A DNA stretch of 64,000 bases from Arthrobacter sp. Leaf137 (GTDB lineage Bacteria; Actinomycetota; Actinomycetes; Actinomycetales; Micrococcaceae), in assembly GCF_001423525.1 (NCBI RefSeq), contig NZ_LMOI01000024.1:1-64000 (forward strand), written 5' to 3'. Positions within the stretch are counted from its first letter, which is position 1. Every line of letters starts with the position of its first letter. The notes under the pieces were generated by a model. It saw only the letters and a program-made list of their open reading frames with translations. It did not search any database and had not been told where the DNA came from. Position numbers and translations under genes: made by a program. Below are positions 33,527-41,829 of this stretch, piece after piece.

Positions 33527-34717
33527 GTGACTACAACCCGTGGTGGGTACCCTTCCGAGGACCACGCTTCAGAGCTTCCTTCCCAGCCCCGGCAAGGGGA
33601 TCACGACGGCGGCGCGGCCGGTGGCGATGACGCGGACGGCGGCGCGGCAACAGGACCTGCGTCCCGGCCGAGCCCCAGGGTTTCGGCCATGATGCTTGCC
33701 GGCGTGACGGCGCTGGGCCTGGGCATCGCCGCCGGGGTCCTCCCCGTGCCGTACGTCGTCGAGTCCCCGGGGCCCACATACAACACCCTGGGACAGGGCC
33801 AGGGAACCCCCGTCATCAAAGTCACCGGGCATGAGTCCTACCCGGCAGCGGGCAACCTGGACCTCACCACGGTCTATGTCGATGGCGGACCCAGCAGCCC
33901 GGTCAGCATCCTGGCCGCTTTCTCCGCGTGGCTTGACCGGTCCAAGTCCGTCTATCCGGTGGAGCTGATCTACCCCACGGGGACCACGAAGGAAGAAGCC
34001 GCCGAGCAGAGCGCCGTCGCCATGACCACTTCCCAGGAAAACGCCGTCGCCTCGGCCCTGAATGAACTGGACATTCCTTTCGGCCAGCAGCTGCAGGCCG
34101 CGGGACTGTCCGACGGGTCGGCTGCGGAAGGCAAGATCCGGACCGGGGACGTCCTCAAAACCATCAACGGCAAGGACATCACGTCACTGGCCGTCATCCA
34201 GGACGAACTCTCAGCAGGCAAGGGCGCGCCCGCAGCCGTGGTGCTGGAGCGGGACGGCCAGCCGGTGACTGAGACCATTACCCCCAAGGACAACGGAGAA
34301 GGCCGGTTCATCCTCGGGGTGATGCTCAAGTACCTGTTTACGTTCCCCTTCGATGTGCATATTTCGCTGGACAAAGTGGGCGGCCCGTCGGCCGGCCTGA
34401 TGTTCTCCCTGGGCATTATCGACACCGTCACCCCCGGTGACCTGACCGGCGGCAAGCACATCGCCGGTACGGGCACCATTTCGCCGGACGGCACCGTCGG
34501 GGCCATCGGCGGCATCGTGCAGAAAATGCAGGGCGCCCGCGCCGGAGGAGCCACCCTCTTCCTGGCACCCGCGGAAAACTGCGGGGAAGTGGTGGGGCAC
34601 ATCCCGGACGGGCTCCAGGTGGTCAAAGTGGGAAAGCTCGCTGAGGCGAAGTCCGCCGTCGAACGTGCGGGCAGCGGCCAGGACACAACGGGCCTGCCCA
34701 CCTGCGGAAACAACTAG
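33527..34717 (+). CDS. Membrane-anchored PDZ domain / Lon-type serine protease
   Basis: A 396-residue protein. A charged, Gly/Ala/Asp-rich N-terminus of about 55 residues precedes one membrane helix (MMLAGVTALGLGIAAGVLPV). An extracellular PDZ domain follows (about 180-255, GKIRTGDVLKTINGKDI), then a Lon proteolytic domain with the catalytic serine in KVGGPSAGLMFSLGI and the lysine in GGIVQKMQGARAGGATLFLAP. Both residues of the Ser-Lys dyad are present. The open frame extends to 33104, but GTG at 33527 (VTTTRGGYPSED) fits a leaderless promoter. Position and domains match M. tuberculosis Rv3194c, followed by the same UPF0182 neighbour. Confidence 0.88.
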   Translation: MTTTRGGYPSEDHASELPSQPRQGDHDGGAAGGDDADGGAATGPASRPSPRVSAMMLAGVTALGLGIAAGVLPVPYVVESPGPTYNTLGQGQGTPVIKVTGHESYPAAGNLDLTTVYVDGGPSSPVSILAAFSAWLDRSKSVYPVELIYPTGTTKEEAAEQSAVAMTTSQENAVASALNELDIPFGQQLQAAGLSDGSAAEGKIRTGDVLKTINGKDITSLAVIQDELSAGKGAPAAVVLERDGQPVTETITPKDNGEGRFILGVMLKYLFTFPFDVHISLDKVGGPSAGLMFSLGIIDTVTPGDLTGGKHIAGTGTISPDGTVGAIGGIVQKMQGARAGGATLFLAPAENCGEVVGHIPDGLQVVKVGKLAEAKSAVERAGSGQDTTGLPTCGNN

Positions 34718-34861
34718 ACTGGGCGCATCTAGACTCGACAGGAACTAAGCCTTACCGCCACTCGTGGCAAAGGTGACGGACAATTCCAGCTGCAGGCCGG
34801 GGGAGTACGTCACTCGCACGCACGCTTCGAATATCTGACGACCAGCTATGAGGTACCCAGT

Positions 34862-37840
34862 TTGTCCCGTCCCGCCAGCACCATGTCCACCGGCAGACCC
34901 CCTTCCCGACGCGGCGCGCTGACGCCCACCCTGATCGTTGTTGCCCTCGTCGTCGTGGGCTTCATCTTCTTCGCCAACGTCTGGACCGATGTCCTTTGGT
35001 ACCGGCAGCTGGGGTTCATGGAAGTCTTCATCACCGAGAACCTGGCCAAGATCGCCATCTTCGCTGCCGGGTTCGCCGTGATGTTTGCCGGCGTGTTCTT
35101 CGCCATCCGCATTGCCTACCGCTCCCGGCCGGTCTATGCGCCTGATTCCGATATCCGGGACAACCTCAACCGGTACCAGGCACAGCTGGAACCGGTGCGC
35201 CGGGTGGTCATGATTGGCCTGCCCATCCTGTTCGGCCTCTTCGCCGGAAGCGCTGCTGCGAGCCAGTGGCAAAAGGTACTGCTCTTCTTCAACCAGGTGG
35301 GCTTCAACAAGCAGGACCCCCAGTTCAACATGGACATCAGCTTCTATGTGATGGTCCTGCCCTTCCTGGGATTCGTCACGGGCTTCCTGATCAGCGTCGT
35401 TGTCATTGCCGGCATCGCGGGCATCCTGACCCACTACCTTTACGGCAGCATCCGGCTCATGGAGCGCGGCGTCTACACCGCCCGTGCCGCCCAGATCCAC
35501 ATTGCCGTCACGGGTGCCGCGTTCCTGATCCTGCTGGGCGTCAACTTCTGGCTGGACCGGTATTCCTCGGTCCAGAGCAATGGCGGCCGCTGGGCCGGCG
35601 CCCTGTACACGGACGTCAACGCCGTCATCCCCACGAAGGCAATACTCGCCGTCGCTGCCGTGCTTGTAGCTGCGCTGTTCATTGTGGCAGCCATCATTGG
35701 CCGCTGGCGCCTGCCGGTTATCGGAACGGCGATGCTGATCATCACGTCCATCCTGGCCGGTGGAGTCTACCCCTGGGTGATTCAGCAGTTCCAGGTCCGT
35801 CCTTCGGAAGAAACGCTGGAGAAGGACTACATCCAGCGGAACATCGACAACACCCGCAGCGCATACGGGCTCGATGGAATCCAGGAGACCCGCTACGACG
35901 CCACCAACACCGCAACCTCAGGCGCCCTGGCCCCGGACGCGCAGACCACCGCGAACATCAGGCTCCTGGACCCCAACCTGATCTCTGACGCATTCGCGCA
36001 GCTGGAACAGTACCGCCCGTACTACCAGTTCCCCGAGGCCCTCAACGTCGACCGTTACGAGGTGGACGGCAAGATCCAGGACACCGTGATCGCTGTCCGG
36101 GAACTGAACCCCACCAACGTGGCATCCAACCAGCAGGGCTGGCTGAACCAGCACGTGGTCTACACCCACGGGTATGGCGTGGTGGCGGCCAAGGGCAACA
36201 AGTTCACCGTGGACGGAAAACCTGAGTTCCTGCAGTCAGGCATTCCTTCCAACGGTGTCCTTGGCAACGACGCGTCCTACCAGCCGCGCATCTACTTCGG
36301 TGAATCCTCGCCCGAGTACTCCATCGTCGGTGCCCCGGAAGGCACCGCTCCGCGTGAGCAGGACCGTCCATCCGGGCCGGAAGGCGAAGGTGAAACCCAG
36401 TACACGTTCACCGGTAACGGTGGCCCGAATGTGGGTTCGTTCTTCAACAAGGTCCTGTACGCCATCAAGTTCCAGTCCTCGGACCTGCTGCTCTCGGACG
36501 GCGTGAACTCCGAGTCGCAGGTCCTGTACGACCGCAACCCCCGCGAACGCATCCAGAAAGTTGCGCCGTACCTCACCGTTGACGGCAACGCTTACCCGGC
36601 GGTCGTTGATGGCCGGGTGAAGTGGATCGTGGACGGCTACACCACCAGCCAGTACTACCCCTATTCGCAGCAAAAGCAGCTGTCCGAGGCCACTGCTGAT
36701 ACGCAGACCACCTCCGGCCGTGCCGTGGCGCTGCCGAACAGCACTGTGAACTACATCCGGAACTCCGTCAAGGCAACCGTGGACGCCTACGACGGGTCCG
36801 TCACCCTGTACGCCTGGGATGACCAGGACCCCATCCTCAAGGCCTGGAACAAGGTGTTTCCCACGTCCCTGAAGCCCTATTCGGAGATGTCCGGTGCAGT
36901 GATGAGCCACGTCCGGTACCCGGAGGACCTGTTCAAGGTCCAGCGTGAACTGCTGGGCCAGTACCACGTGACGGACCCCCGCAGCTTCTACAAGAACAAC
37001 GACGCCTGGAGCGTCCCGGCCGATCCCACCGTGGACACGGACGTCAAGCAGCCGCCGTTCTACATGTCGCTGCAGATGCCGGACCAGGACAAGCCGGCGT
37101 TCCAGCTCACGTCTTCCTTCATTCCGCAGATCGTGAACAACAACGCCCGCAACGTCCTCTACGGCTTCCTGGCGGCGGATTCCGACGCCGGAAACCAGGC
37201 AGGGGTCAAGGGTGAGGGCTACGGCAAGCTTCGCCTGCTCAATATCCCGCCGGAAACCCAGGTCCCCGGCCCGGGCCAGGCGCAGAACAAGTTCAACTCC
37301 GATCCCACGGTGTCCCAGGCCCTGAACCTGTTGCGCCAGGGCGCCTCGGACGTGCTGAACGGCAACCTGCTGACCCTGCCCGTGGGCGGCGGCATCCTGT
37401 ACGTGCAGCCGGTCTACCTGAAATCGACCGGTGAGACCTCCTATCCCACCCTGCAGCGCGTGCTGGTGGCATTCGGTGACAAGGTGGGCTTCGCACCCAC
37501 CCTGGACGAAGCACTCAAGCAGCTCTTCGGCGGTAATTCCGGCGCAGCGGCGGGCGATTCGGACAACAACGGGCAGGCGCCTGCGGGGCCGGCTACTCCG
37601 TCGGAGCCGGGAGCGGACGCCAAGGCTGAGCTGAAGGCGGCGCTGGACGAAGCAAATGCTGCCATCCAGGCCGGCCAGTCAGCTCTTGCATCCGGTGACT
37701 TCGCCGCTTACGGTGAGGCGCAGAAGCGGATCACCGCGGCGCTGAAGAAGGCCGTGGATGCCGAGGCCAAGATTCCCGGCACCACCCCGGAAGCCAGCCC
37801 GGCACCAACGGCAACGCCGTCACCGTCGCCTAGCAACTAG
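34862..37840 (+). CDS. UPF0182 family large membrane protein
   Basis: A 992-residue protein with about seven N-terminal membrane helices (residues 20-310, for example TLIVVALVVVGFIFFANVW and KILAVAAVL-like segments). A very large extracytoplasmic domain follows, then a polar Ala-rich helix and a Pro/Ser/Thr tail (SPAPTATPSPSPSN). The start is TTG at 34862, supported by GAGGT seven bases upstream; ATG at 34883 lacks this. The family is universal in Actinobacteria (M. tuberculosis Rv3193c) and its function is unknown. It follows the PDZ-Lon protease, a linkage conserved in mycobacteria. Confidence 0.93.
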   Translation: MSRPASTMSTGRPPSRRGALTPTLIVVALVVVGFIFFANVWTDVLWYRQLGFMEVFITENLAKIAIFAAGFAVMFAGVFFAIRIAYRSRPVYAPDSDIRDNLNRYQAQLEPVRRVVMIGLPILFGLFAGSAAASQWQKVLLFFNQVGFNKQDPQFNMDISFYVMVLPFLGFVTGFLISVVVIAGIAGILTHYLYGSIRLMERGVYTARAAQIHIAVTGAAFLILLGVNFWLDRYSSVQSNGGRWAGALYTDVNAVIPTKAILAVAAVLVAALFIVAAIIGRWRLPVIGTAMLIITSILAGGVYPWVIQQFQVRPSEETLEKDYIQRNIDNTRSAYGLDGIQETRYDATNTATSGALAPDAQTTANIRLLDPNLISDAFAQLEQYRPYYQFPEALNVDRYEVDGKIQDTVIAVRELNPTNVASNQQGWLNQHVVYTHGYGVVAAKGNKFTVDGKPEFLQSGIPSNGVLGNDASYQPRIYFGESSPEYSIVGAPEGTAPREQDRPSGPEGEGETQYTFTGNGGPNVGSFFNKVLYAIKFQSSDLLLSDGVNSESQVLYDRNPRERIQKVAPYLTVDGNAYPAVVDGRVKWIVDGYTTSQYYPYSQQKQLSEATADTQTTSGRAVALPNSTVNYIRNSVKATVDAYDGSVTLYAWDDQDPILKAWNKVFPTSLKPYSEMSGAVMSHVRYPEDLFKVQRELLGQYHVTDPRSFYKNNDAWSVPADPTVDTDVKQPPFYMSLQMPDQDKPAFQLTSSFIPQIVNNNARNVLYGFLAADSDAGNQAGVKGEGYGKLRLLNIPPETQVPGPGQAQNKFNSDPTVSQALNLLRQGASDVLNGNLLTLPVGGGILYVQPVYLKSTGETSYPTLQRVLVAFGDKVGFAPTLDEALKQLFGGNSGAAAGDSDNNGQAPAGPATPSEPGADAKAELKAALDEANAAIQAGQSALASGDFAAYGEAQKRITAALKKAVDAEAKIPGTTPEASPAPTATPSPSPSN

Positions 37841-37970
37841 CGGGGTGTGCGGCGTCCTGAGGTACCCCCGGGCGCACAGGACCTGAACGAAAGTACGACG
37901 ACGTAACGCGGCATCCGCTTCCTCCGGGAAGCGGGTGCCGCTTGCGTAACGGACGTCACGCTCCGTCGAT

Positions 37971-37999
37971 TTGGCCTGGCGTTCACCTCCCGGTAAAGT
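37971..37999 (+). promoter_or_regulatory. Promoter of the first initiator tRNA gene
   Basis: TTGGCC (37971-37976), 17-bp spacer, TAAAGT (37994-37999). Transcription would begin about 5 bp before the tRNA. Confidence 0.6.
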
Positions 38000-38010
38000 A
38001 GTTCTTGCGA

Positions 38011-38084
38011 CGCGGGGTGGAGCAGTTCGGTAGCTCGCTGGGCTCATAACCCAGAGGTCACAGGTTCAAATCCTGTCCCCGCAA
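38011..38084 (+). tRNA. Initiator tRNA-fMet (CAT), copy 1
   Basis: A 74-nt cloverleaf with anticodon CAT. It has the two initiator hallmarks: an unpaired C1-A72 at the end of the acceptor stem (CGCGGGG against CCCCGCA) and three consecutive G-C pairs in the anticodon stem (CTGGG / CCCAG). D arm is GAGC/GCTC and T arm is ACAGG/CCTGT. CCA is not encoded. It is followed at once by a strong terminator. Confidence 0.96.
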
Positions 38085-38089
38085 CTGGT

Positions 38090-38129
38090 AAAAGACCCGG
38101 ACACTGGAAACAGTGTCCGGGTCTTTTTT
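38090..38129 (+). terminator. Terminator of initiator tRNA copy 1
   Basis: A 17-bp perfect stem (38090-38106 with 38111-38127), GAAA tetraloop, ending in TTTTTT. A textbook intrinsic terminator. Confidence 0.95.
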
Positions 38130-38245
38130 GTGCCCCTGCGCGTGCCGTTGGCGGTGCCACGGCACGCCCCCGCCGCGTGGCTGGAAGGTGCTTCGGGCCC
38201 AGTGGTCACGGCGGCCGAAAAGATAGGGTAGTGTTGATCAAGCGA

Positions 38246-38319
38246 CGCGGGGTGGAGCAGTTCGGTAGCTCGCTGGGCTCATAACCCAGAGGTCACAGGT
38301 TCAAATCCTGTCCCCGCAA
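38246..38319 (+). tRNA. Initiator tRNA-fMet (CAT), copy 2
   Basis: Identical in sequence to copy 1, including the C1-A72 mismatch and the G-C-rich anticodon stem. Identity extends over 38007-38085 and 38242-38320, that is four bases upstream and one downstream of the gene, and then stops. A possible -10, TAGTGT (38229-38234), is at the same distance from the tRNA as in copy 1, but no good -35 is visible. Confidence 0.96.
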
Positions 38320-38326
38320 CTATGGA

Positions 38327-38368
38327 AAGACCCCGTTCGGCATACCAGCCGGACGGGGTCTTCTTTTT
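38327..38368 (+). terminator. Terminator of initiator tRNA copy 2
   Basis: AAGACCCCGTTCGGC (38327-38341) pairs with GCCGGACGGGGTCTT (38348-38362) with one U-G wobble, followed by CTTTTTC. Confidence 0.9.
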
Positions 38369-38459
38369 CCGTGGATGAGGGTAGTTCCTAGTATTCTCGT
38401 TCGCAGGGCTTGCGTGCTGCGAGCACCTGGCCAGTCATTCTCGAGAGGAATGTAGTTCG

Positions 38460-39392
38460 ATGTCCACACCCACGAAGAAGCCCGGCACCGCCACGGGTAA
38501 GCGGTCCCGACTCTACTGGGGCGTCCCGGCCGTCCTCGTGGCGCTGGTACTGGTGGTCCTCGCTGCCCGATGGCTGGTGGGCCTTCCCGCCGTGGCTTCC
38601 TTCGTGGCTGACTACCCGGGGCATTCGGAGCTGCCGGACTCGGCCCCGCAGGGCTTCCCTGCGTGGCTGGCGTGGCAGCACTTCCTCAACGCCTTCTTCC
38701 TGCTGCTGATTATCCGAACGGGCTGGCAGGTACGGACCACCACCCGCCCGAGCGCGCACTGGACCCGCAACAACAAGGGCCTGATCCGTACCAGGAACGC
38801 GCCAACGAAGATCAGCCTTGAGCTGTGGTTCCACCTCACCCTGGACGCCCTGTGGATCCTCAACGGGCTGGTGTTCGCTGTTCTCCTGTTTGCCACGGGC
38901 CAATGGATGCGGATTGTCCCCACCAGCTGGGATGTCTTCCCGAACGCCCTTTCGGCCGCGCTCCAGTACGCCTCGCTGAATTGGCCCACCGAGAACGGCT
39001 GGGTCAACTACAACGCGCTCCAGCTGCTCACGTACTTCATCACCGTCTTCATCGCCGCACCGCTGGCGTTCATCACCGGGCTGCGCATGTCCGGTGCGTG
39101 GCCCAAGAAGGCTGCCGGCCTGAACAAGGCCTACCCCATCGAGTGGGCCCGTGCAGTGCACTTCCCGGTGATGATCTACTTCGTGGCCTTCGTGGTGGTG
39201 CACGTGTTCCTGGTCTTCGCCACGGGGGCGTTGCGGAACCTCAACCACATGTACGGTGTGCGTGACGATGACGGCTGGTTCGGCTTCTGGGTCTTCGCCG
39301 CTTCCGTGGCAGTCATGGTTGGCGCCTGGTTCCTCGCCCGCCCGCTTTTCCTGCGCCCCGTCGCCTCACTGATGGGTAAGGTCAGCCGCTGA
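38460..39392 (+). CDS. Cytochrome b561/b6-domain membrane protein
   Basis: A 310-residue protein with about five membrane segments. Candidate heme-ligand histidines lie within helices: WQHFLNAFFLLLIIRTGW, LWFHLTLDALWILNGLVF, and AVHFPVMIYFVAFVVVHVFL, which has two. This is the pattern of di-heme b-type cytochromes of the Ni/Fe-hydrogenase or formate-dehydrogenase gamma type, but no partner dehydrogenase gene is adjacent. The ATG at 38460 follows GAGAGGAA. It stands alone between the tRNA genes and the convergent photolyase gene; the redox partner is unknown. Confidence 0.8.
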   Translation: MSTPTKKPGTATGKRSRLYWGVPAVLVALVLVVLAARWLVGLPAVASFVADYPGHSELPDSAPQGFPAWLAWQHFLNAFFLLLIIRTGWQVRTTTRPSAHWTRNNKGLIRTRNAPTKISLELWFHLTLDALWILNGLVFAVLLFATGQWMRIVPTSWDVFPNALSAALQYASLNWPTENGWVNYNALQLLTYFITVFIAAPLAFITGLRMSGAWPKKAAGLNKAYPIEWARAVHFPVMIYFVAFVVVHVFLVFATGALRNLNHMYGVRDDDGWFGFWVFAASVAVMVGAWFLARPLFLRPVASLMGKVSR

Positions 39393-39414
39393 CCCTGCCG
39401 GCCCGTGCAGGCGG

Positions 39415-40842
39415 TCAGGAGTCCTTGAGCTTCTGGTAGGCATCCAGTGCCCGCTCCCGCGACTCCGGGAGCTCCACCAGGGGCTGGGGGTAGCCGTCCA
39501 ACTCCGCCGTCCATGGTTCGTGGACCGCTTTGCCCTCAAGGCCGGCGATCTCCGGAATGAAGCGGCGCAGGTAGTCGCCGCCGGCGTCGAACTTCTTGCT
39601 TTGGGTCACCGGATTGAAGATGCGGTAATAGGGGGAGGCATCTGCGCCCGAGCCGGCCACCCATTGCCAGTTGGCGGGATTGTTTGCGGCGTCGGCGTCC
39701 ACCAGGGTGTCCCAGAACCATTGTTCGCCCACCCTCCAGTCGGTCAGGAGGTTCTTGACCAGGAAGGATGCCGCTGCCATGCGGACGCGGTTGTGCATCC
39801 ACCCGGTCTGCCAGAGCTGCCGCATGCCGGCGTCAACCAGCGGGTAGCCGGTCTGGCCCTGTTGCCACGCAGCCAGTTCCTTCCGGCTTAGGGATCCCCA
39901 TTCGAACTTCTCAAAGTCCGGCCGGAAGCTGCGGGTGGCCAGTTCCGGATTGTGGTAGAGCAGGTGCCAGTTGAATTCGCGCCACCCGAGTTCCGAGCGG
40001 AAGATGCCGACGTCGGCAGGAACCTGCCGCGGATGGCGGCGACGGATCTCACGCCATACCCGGAACGGACTGACTTCACCGAACCGGAGGTACGGAGACA
40101 ACCGGCTGGTTCCTTCAGTGCCGGGGATGTTCCTTCCGGTCCCGTAGTCCTCGATGGGACCATCCAGGAAGTCAGTAAGGCGGTCTACCGCGCCCTTTTC
40201 GCCGGGCACCCACGTTTCGGCCAGTCCTCCGCTCCAGTCGGGCGAGGTGGGCAGCAGCTTCCAACTGCCCAGGGAGTCGCTTGACGGGAGGCCCGGGCCG
40301 GAGGAAGCGGGTTCGGGAAGGTCTTGAGGAGCGTCGAAAGGATCCCTGATGTCGCCGGCTGCCAGGCAGGCGCGCCAAAACGGTGAGTAGACCTTGTACG
40401 GGCCGCCGGCGCCGGTCCTGATGGTCCAGGGCTCGAAGAGCAGGTTGGCCTGGAAACTGGAGGCTTCGATGCCGTTCCTGGCAGCCCATTCCTTCAGGCC
40501 GGCGTCGATATCGCGTTCCGGTCCGCCGTAGCGGCGGTTCCAGAAGAGGTGGCCCGCATGCGTTTGCGTAGCCAACGAAGTGATGACATCGGCAGCCTTG
40601 CCGCGGCGCAGCACCAGCCGCGAACCCTTGGCTTCCAGGTCGGCGCCCAGTGCCGCCAGTGAGTGGTGGAGCCACCACCGGCTTGCCCTGCCGAGCGCCC
40701 GAACGCCGGGCGACTCCTCGTCCAGTACATAGACCACGGTCATCGGTGCACCGAGGTGGGCAGCTTCGGACAGGGCAGGGTTGTCGTCAAGGCGAAGGTC
40801 GTCGCGCAGCCATACGAGTGACGTCAGATCTGTGGAAGCCAT
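39415..40842 (-). CDS. phrB: Deoxyribodipyrimidine photolyase
   Basis: Light-driven repair of cyclobutane pyrimidine dimers. The 475-residue protein has an N-terminal antenna domain starting LTSLVWLRDDLRLDDNPAL, and a FAD domain with GTEGTSRLSPYLRFGEVSP, WMHNRVRMAAASFLVKNLL and DADAANNPANWQWVAG. Length and motifs fit a class I CPD photolyase. The ATG at 40842 lies six bases after TAGCGT. A terminator is not obvious at its 3' end, which is 22 bp from the convergent cytochrome gene. Confidence 0.94.
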   Translation of the reverse strand: MASTDLTSLVWLRDDLRLDDNPALSEAAHLGAPMTVVYVLDEESPGVRALGRASRWWLHHSLAALGADLEAKGSRLVLRRGKAADVITSLATQTHAGHLFWNRRYGGPERDIDAGLKEWAARNGIEASSFQANLLFEPWTIRTGAGGPYKVYSPFWRACLAAGDIRDPFDAPQDLPEPASSGPGLPSSDSLGSWKLLPTSPDWSGGLAETWVPGEKGAVDRLTDFLDGPIEDYGTGRNIPGTEGTSRLSPYLRFGEVSPFRVWREIRRRHPRQVPADVGIFRSELGWREFNWHLLYHNPELATRSFRPDFEKFEWGSLSRKELAAWQQGQTGYPLVDAGMRQLWQTGWMHNRVRMAAASFLVKNLLTDWRVGEQWFWDTLVDADAANNPANWQWVAGSGADASPYYRIFNPVTQSKKFDAGGDYLRRFIPEIAGLEGKAVHEPWTAELDGYPQPLVELPESRERALDAYQKLKDS

Positions 40843-40848
40843 GCCACC

Positions 40849-40854
40849 ACGCTA
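40849..40854 (-). promoter_or_regulatory. -10 element of phrB (leaderless)
   Basis: TAGCGT, then GGTGGC, then ATG at 40842. The hexamer is identical to the one in front of the exonuclease gene at 19120-19115. Confidence 0.5.
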
Positions 40855-40873
40855 CACACCGGGGAACGGCAAA

Positions 40874-40898
40874 GGGCCGGGACTTTCCGTCCCGGCCC
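40874..40898 (-). terminator. Terminator downstream of pspA
   Basis: GGGCCGGGAC (40874-40883) and GTCCCGGCCC (40889-40898) form a perfect 10-bp stem with a 5-base loop. It lies 33 bp past the pspA stop on the minus strand and just upstream of phrB. Confidence 0.75.
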
Positions 40899-40930
40899 CT
40901 CAGCGTTGGCAATTACCTGCGTTCGCAGGC

Positions 40931-41722
40931 TCAGAGCTTGTCGAAATCCGCCTCATCCACATGGGATGCGGAAGCGGCCGAATTGCCCGAACCGATGGCC
41001 TGGGTGCTCTTGCCGCCGGACTTCAGTGCGGCCAGGCGGGCCTCGATCTCCACCTGCTCACCAAGGTCTTCCAGCTGGTTGAACTGTGCATCGAGACTCG
41101 ATGCAGCGAGTTCCTGCTGGCCGCGGACCTTGGCCTCTTCGCGGCGGATTTTCTCTTCGAAGCGTCCCACCTCGCTGGTGGGATCCATGATGTCGATGCT
41201 CTTGATGGCGTCGTGGACCTGCGACTGTGCGGCCGCGGTCTTGGACCGGGCCACCAGTTCGTTGCGCTTGCTGGTGAGCTGGTTGAGCTTGCCCTTCATC
41301 TGGTCGAGGCCGGTCTTGAGCTTGTCGACCACTTCGCGCTGCGAGGCGATGCTGGGCTCCGCGCCCTTGGCCTCGCTTTCGGCAGCCATCTGGCGCTGCA
41401 GGGCCACCTTGGCCAGGTTGTCGAACTTCTCGGCGTCCGTCACATCGCCGCTGCTGCGGAACTCATCGGCCTTGCGGGAGGCTGCCAGGGCCTTGTTGCC
41501 CCAGTCGTGGGCATTGCGGACATCCTCGTTGTAGTCGTCTTCGAGCATGCGGAGGTTGCCGATGGTCTGTGCCACGGCTGACTCAGCCTCGGCGATGTTG
41601 TTGGTGTAGTCCCGGACCATCTGGTCCAGCATCTTCTGCGGATCCTCAGCGTTGTCCAGCAAGGAGTTGATGTTTGCCTTCGCCAGCTGAGCGATGCGGC
41701 CGAAAATGGACTGCTTAACCAT
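40931..41722 (-). CDS. pspA: PspA/IM30 (ESCRT-III-like) membrane-stress protein
   Basis: A 263-residue almost entirely helical, coiled-coil protein. It starts MVKQSIFGRIAQLAKANINSLLDNAEDPQKMLDQMVRDY, the PspA family N-terminus. The alpha2-alpha3 hairpin is rich in Lys, Glu, Gln and Ala. PspA oligomers bind and protect damaged membranes. AGGTAACACC precedes the ATG at 41722. It is downstream of the TPM-domain gene on the same strand, separated by a hairpin-containing 107-bp spacer. Confidence 0.92.
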   Translation of the reverse strand: MVKQSIFGRIAQLAKANINSLLDNAEDPQKMLDQMVRDYTNNIAEAESAVAQTIGNLRMLEDDYNEDVRNAHDWGNKALAASRKADEFRSSGDVTDAEKFDNLAKVALQRQMAAESEAKGAEPSIASQREVVDKLKTGLDQMKGKLNQLTSKRNELVARSKTAAAQSQVHDAIKSIDIMDPTSEVGRFEEKIRREEAKVRGQQELAASSLDAQFNQLEDLGEQVEIEARLAALKSGGKSTQAIGSGNSAASASHVDEADFDKL

Positions 41723-41790
41723 GGTGTTACCTTTCGTCCTGCTCTGTTGTGGCCACTGCTGCCGGTGAACAGTGGTGTATTGCGCCTATC

Positions 41791-41814
41791 CGCCCGCCGG
41801 CATTCCGGCGGGCG
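41791..41814 (-). other. Intercistronic hairpin between the TPM gene and pspA
   Basis: CGCCCGCCGG (41791-41800) and CCGGCGGGCG (41805-41814) form a 10-bp stem with a 4-base loop. With no T-run, it could stabilise or process the message, or partly terminate it, so that pspA level differs from its upstream neighbour. Confidence 0.55.
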
Positions 41815-41829
41815 CCTAGCTTGTGGTGA

